DNA from: Roseburia_C amylophila
GTDB lineage: Bacteria; Bacillota; Clostridia; Lachnospirales; Lachnospiraceae
NCBI RefSeq assembly: GCF_025567465.1
Contig: NZ_JAOQKI010000026.1
Location: 1 to 34,858, forward strand
DNA: 34,858 nt
Reading direction: 5' to 3'
The position numbers and the translations under genes are program-made. Under the pieces are notes generated by a model that was not told where the DNA came from, did not search any database, and saw only the letters and a list, made by a program, of their open reading frames with translations. Positions 32,791 to 34,858 of this stretch are shown piece by piece (the stretch's first letter is position 1; each line of letters starts with the position of its first letter).

Positions 32791-33612
32791 CTATTCCTTG
32801 CAATTTCTTAAATGCAATACCAGATAATTTCCTTCGGAATTGGTAATATGTCTTCCAAATTTATCATAAAGAAGATCCGATAGTCTCTCAATACAATCAA
32901 CTTCTTCGTGAAATACTTCACGAACTGTCTTTTTCATTAATTCATCTTCTTTTGTACTTTCTTTATCTTCTACATAACGTTGTGCAAAATATTTCACATG
33001 TGTAACAAGTCTTGTATAAGATAAGGAATTTTCATCTACGTCTGTTAAATATTCCTTTTTTATATAATCCAATGCTATATCAATTACCTGAAAAACCTTA
33101 TTTACCATGCGGCGATCCTGTTGAAATTCTGATGCAATAAGATGCATGGCAATATAACCAACCTCTTCATCCGGAATTACTACATGGAACAATTCCTTTA
33201 TGCGTTCCCTTGCATACAGACCTAATTTCCATTCATTCTGATAAAACTGCCTTACCTCTGTCGTAAATGGATTATCCAGTTGTATCCCTTCTTTAAGCCT
33301 TTTTACCGCAAATTGTATATGATCCATAAGTGCCAGCGTGTTCTGTTCTTCCGGTGAAAAATTATATTCCGTTCTCGCCTTATAAAATATATCTTCTACC
33401 AGTTCAAGATATTCTGGCGAAATCTGGCGGATCAAATCTACCAGTTTTTCATTTTCATTTGCAACAAATATTTTCTGGATTTTACTTTCGTCTATGATAT
33501 CTCCCTTTTTGGCATGGAATCCAATTCCTTTTCCAACAATTACAACTTCACCGTGTTTTCTATCCCATCCCATTACAACATTATTGTTAAAAGGTTGTTC
33601 TATTTTTATCAT
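32791..33612 (-). CDS. BglG-family transcriptional antiterminator
   Basis: This 273-residue protein has an RNA-binding CAT domain (1-55) and two PTS regulation domains, PRD1 (65-170) and PRD2 (175-273). The four conserved regulatory histidines are visible: H98, H157, H205 and H267. Unphosphorylated or correctly phosphorylated dimers bind the RAT in the leader RNA and prevent termination. It lies 4 bp after the IIA gene and 263 bp before EIIBC. Targets: the RAT at 34277-34306 and probably the hairpin at 32692-32761. Confidence 0.94.
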   Translation of the reverse strand: MIKIEQPFNNNVVMGWDRKHGEVVIVGKGIGFHAKKGDIIDESKIQKIFVANENEKLVDLIRQISPEYLELVEDIFYKARTEYNFSPEEQNTLALMDHIQFAVKRLKEGIQLDNPFTTEVRQFYQNEWKLGLYARERIKELFHVVIPDEEVGYIAMHLIASEFQQDRRMVNKVFQVIDIALDYIKKEYLTDVDENSLSYTRLVTHVKYFAQRYVEDKESTKEDELMKKTVREVFHEEVDCIERLSDLLYDKFGRHITNSEGNYLVLHLRNCKE

Positions 33613-33616
33613 ATCC

Positions 33617-34141
33617 TTACACCCTCTCCAGTTTTAGTAACTCCTCTCCCGCCTTAACATTTTCTGATTTTGTAGTCTGACATGTAAAAGTATCTGAATT
33701 TTCCACTACAACCATTACCGTTGCTTTATATTTCTCACGAATCAGTGACAAATCAAATTTCATCAGTAGCTCTCCTGCTTTGACCTTTCTGCCCTGCTCA
33801 ACAAATACCTCAAATCCATTTCCTTTTAATTCTACCGTATCAATTCCCACATGCATGATAATTCCAGCTCCATCTTCTGATTCTATTCCGATTACATGTC
33901 CGGTAGGAAATACCACAGATATTTTTCCATCAACTGGTGCATACAGATAACCTTCTACTGGTTCAATACCAACTCCATCTCCCATAATTTTCTGGGAAAA
34001 TACCGCATCTTCAACTTCTTCTAACGGAATTATTTTTCCACTGACCGGTGCATATATTTTGTCTTTCTCCACCATATAAATATCAATACCCTTTTGTTTT
34101 TCTTTTATCATATTTTCTATATGTTTTTTAAATAATTGCAT
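33617..34141 (-). CDS. PTS glucose-family EIIA component
   Basis: This 174-residue soluble phosphocarrier has a glucose-type IIA core after a 22-residue charged helix. Active-site histidines are H82 (GHVIGI) and H97 (IIMHVGID), the latter being the phosphorylated one by analogy with E. coli IIA-Glc. SGKIIPL and APVDGKI are family motifs. It passes phosphate from HPr to EIIBC and probably to BglG PRDs. A strong AAGGAGG site precedes the ATG. First gene of the operon, behind a RAT/terminator leader of about 180 nt. Confidence 0.92.
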   Translation of the reverse strand: MQLFKKHIENMIKEKQKGIDIYMVEKDKIYAPVSGKIIPLEEVEDAVFSQKIMGDGVGIEPVEGYLYAPVDGKISVVFPTGHVIGIESEDGAGIIMHVGIDTVELKGNGFEVFVEQGRKVKAGELLMKFDLSLIREKYKATVMVVVENSDTFTCQTTKSENVKAGEELLKLERV

Positions 34142-34244
34142 GTTATCCTCCTTGTTCTACAAGCTACATAAACTCTGAGAGATAGTTAATCATATAAATT
34201 TCTCCCTATAAGAGAATTTTCATAACGATATTTCCTATGAAAAT

Positions 34245-34281
34245 AAAAAAACCAAAATCAGTACACTACTGATTTTGGTTT
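34245..34281 (-). terminator. Leader terminator of the PTS operon
   Basis: A perfect 14-bp stem (34249-34262 with 34268-34281), 5-nt loop, is followed by seven T's on the minus strand. Its 5' arm shares five bases with the RAT, so BglG binding to the RAT blocks terminator formation. Confidence 0.93.
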
Positions 34282-34306
34282 AGCCTGCTTTACCAGTGAC
34301 ATTTCC
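34277..34306 (-). promoter_or_regulatory. RAT (ribonucleic antiterminator) for BglG
   Basis: On the minus strand 34306-34277 reads GGAAATGTCACTG, a 6-nt apical part, then GCAGGCTAAACC. It matches the LicT/SacT consensus pattern GGAT-TGTTACTG...CAGGCAAAACC. It overlaps the terminator 5' arm by 5 nt (34277-34281). Confidence 0.88.
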
Positions 34307-34329
34307 AAAGTCTCTCTTAATTTAATTAA

Positions 34330-34358
34330 ATTATATTTGATTTCTGTTTTGTTGTCAA
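34330..34358 (-). promoter_or_regulatory. Consensus sigma-A promoter of the PTS operon
   Basis: On the minus strand, TTGACA (34358-34353) and TATAAT (34335-34330) are separated by exactly 17 bp. The start near 34323 gives about 17 nt before the RAT. The strong basal promoter leaves control to antitermination. Confidence 0.92.
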
Positions 34359-34435
34359 TTGATATTTTTTACCAATATCTTTTTATAAATTTGTGCAATA
34401 TATATAATATCATTTTCAGAATATTTCATTTCAAA

Positions 34436-34468
34436 CAAAAAGCCCGACAGCAACATCTGCTATCGAGC
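34436..34468 (-). terminator. rRNA operon terminator
   Basis: An 11-bp stem (34442-34452 with 34458-34468, some G-U pairs) is followed on the minus strand by five T's. It lies 7 bp after the tRNA-Asn 3' end and terminates the rRNA operon. Confidence 0.85.
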
Positions 34469-34474
34469 AATTAG

Positions 34475-34547
34475 CTCCCCGAGTAGGACTCGAACCTACG
34501 ACAGCGCGGTTAACAGCCGCGTGCTCTACCAACTGAGCTATCGAGGA
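34475..34547 (-). tRNA. tRNA-Asn (GUU)
   Basis: A 73-nt cloverleaf with acceptor TCCTCGA/TCGGGGA (one G-U), anticodon loop CTGTTAA (GUU), T-arm AGGTTCGAGTCCT and discriminator G, as expected for asparagine. CCA not encoded. It is the last gene of the rRNA operon, 231 bp after the 23S 3' end. Confidence 0.97.
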
Positions 34548-34778
34548 TTATTAAGTTAAAGAATGACGTTCGCCTGAAATCAGGTAACGCCATTGTTAAA
34601 GGTACATACCTTCAAAACTTCATACAGGAATCCGAAAACTTTATTTCTAAGATGGTCATCTCAAATGCTTCGCATTTTCGATGTCATTTGCAGGCAAATG
34701 TTCGTCCGGCTTAAGAGCTGTTTCCGCAGATAAATCTGCTCCACATCTCTTCATCCGTCCTACCATCTTACTGCTTTT
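34548..34778 (-). other. Structured spacer between 23S rRNA and tRNA-Asn, no 5S
   Basis: This 231-bp stretch has no 5S-like sequence. It contains several short hairpins, for example AAATGC/GCATTT, CATTTG/CAAATG and CCTGA/TCAGG. A long-range AAGATGGT (34650-34657) with ACCATCTT (34762-34769) closes a ~120-nt structured unit directly after the 23S end. Probably RNase processing elements. Confidence 0.6.
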
Positions 34779-34858
34779 TGGTCAAGCCCTCGACCGATTA
34801 GTAACAGTCAGCTCCACACGTTACCGTGCTTCCACCTCTGCCCTATCTACCTGATACT
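34779..34858 (-). rRNA. 23S rRNA, 3' end (partial)
   Basis: The minus strand matches the conserved 23S 3' terminus: GTGGAGCTGACTGTTACTAA, then TCGGTCGAGGGCTTGACC. The last 80 nt are in the window and the rest lies beyond its right edge. The exact mature 3' end may be off by a few bases. Confidence 0.93.

Noticed and set aside
34548..34778. 5S rRNA gene after the 23S
   Set aside because: No conserved 5S sequence was found on either strand; only short hairpins are present.

Overview
This window looks like chromosomal DNA of a gut Lachnospiraceae (Blautia/Dorea/Roseburia-like Clostridia). The evidence is low GC, strong AGGAGG ribosome binding sites, near-consensus sigma-A promoters, a T-box in front of tyrS, a BglG/PTS operon, a MsmEFG-type sugar ABC transporter with no local ATPase, and an Rpn-type nuclease. 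The species cannot be named from sequence reading alone. Most of the window is ordinary core and carbohydrate-utilisation DNA.

Layout. 1-880: a two-gene membrane-protein unit. 878-3536: an envelope operon (GT2 glycosyltransferase, permuted papain-like cysteine hydrolase, LPG-synthase-TM flippase-like protein) with a palindromic operator. 3723-5486: tyrS behind a tyrosine T-box. 5527-7906: an Rpn-family nuclease, a CmpB-type membrane protein and an HD hydrolase. 8032-8320: a decayed Gfo/Idh/MocA dehydrogenase. 8424-10195: an ECF sigma/anti-sigma pair with a probable self-recognised promoter. 10267-20560: a fructan or difructose-type locus. It holds a GH32-like enzyme, a solute-binding protein, two permeases, a GH172 (DUF2961) enzyme, a canonical GH32 and a fructokinase, with a divergent LacI regulator and a YesL-like protein. 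20563-21484: tRNA-Cys and a membrane protein with a glutamine-rich repeat tail. 21501-25166: an adenine salvage operon (phosphoribosyltransferase, adenine deaminase, NCS2 permease) divergent from a LysR regulator (25944-26822). 26909-27120: tRNA-Glu and a second tRNA-Cys. 27308-29056: an ABC transporter pair. 29208-34358: a PTS operon (IIA, BglG antiterminator, IIBC, then an old-yellow-enzyme-type flavin oxidoreductase). 34436-34858: the 3' end of an rRNA operon (23S end, tRNA-Asn, terminator), with no 5S between them.

How the genes work together. The fructan locus should import an oligosaccharide intact, hydrolyse it in the cytoplasm with three different fructosidase-type enzymes, and phosphorylate the fructose. 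TGCA-N5-TGCA sites on both sides of the LacI divergent region probably set its expression. The PTS operon has a textbook RAT/terminator leader and a second terminator with a RAT-like top before the transporter gene, so BglG probably acts twice.

Three things stand out. First, 25377-25886 is a ~510-bp imperfect palindrome with ~200-nt arms and a structured ~100-nt centre; it lies between the purine operon and its LysR gene and is not explained by any protein. Second, an identical palindrome, TGTATTA-N6-TAATACA, sits at the promoters of two distant transcription units (the envelope operon and the ABC transporter), implying a shared regulator not encoded here. Third, a GH172 enzyme is embedded in a fructan ABC operon, suggesting use of alpha-linked difructose compounds.
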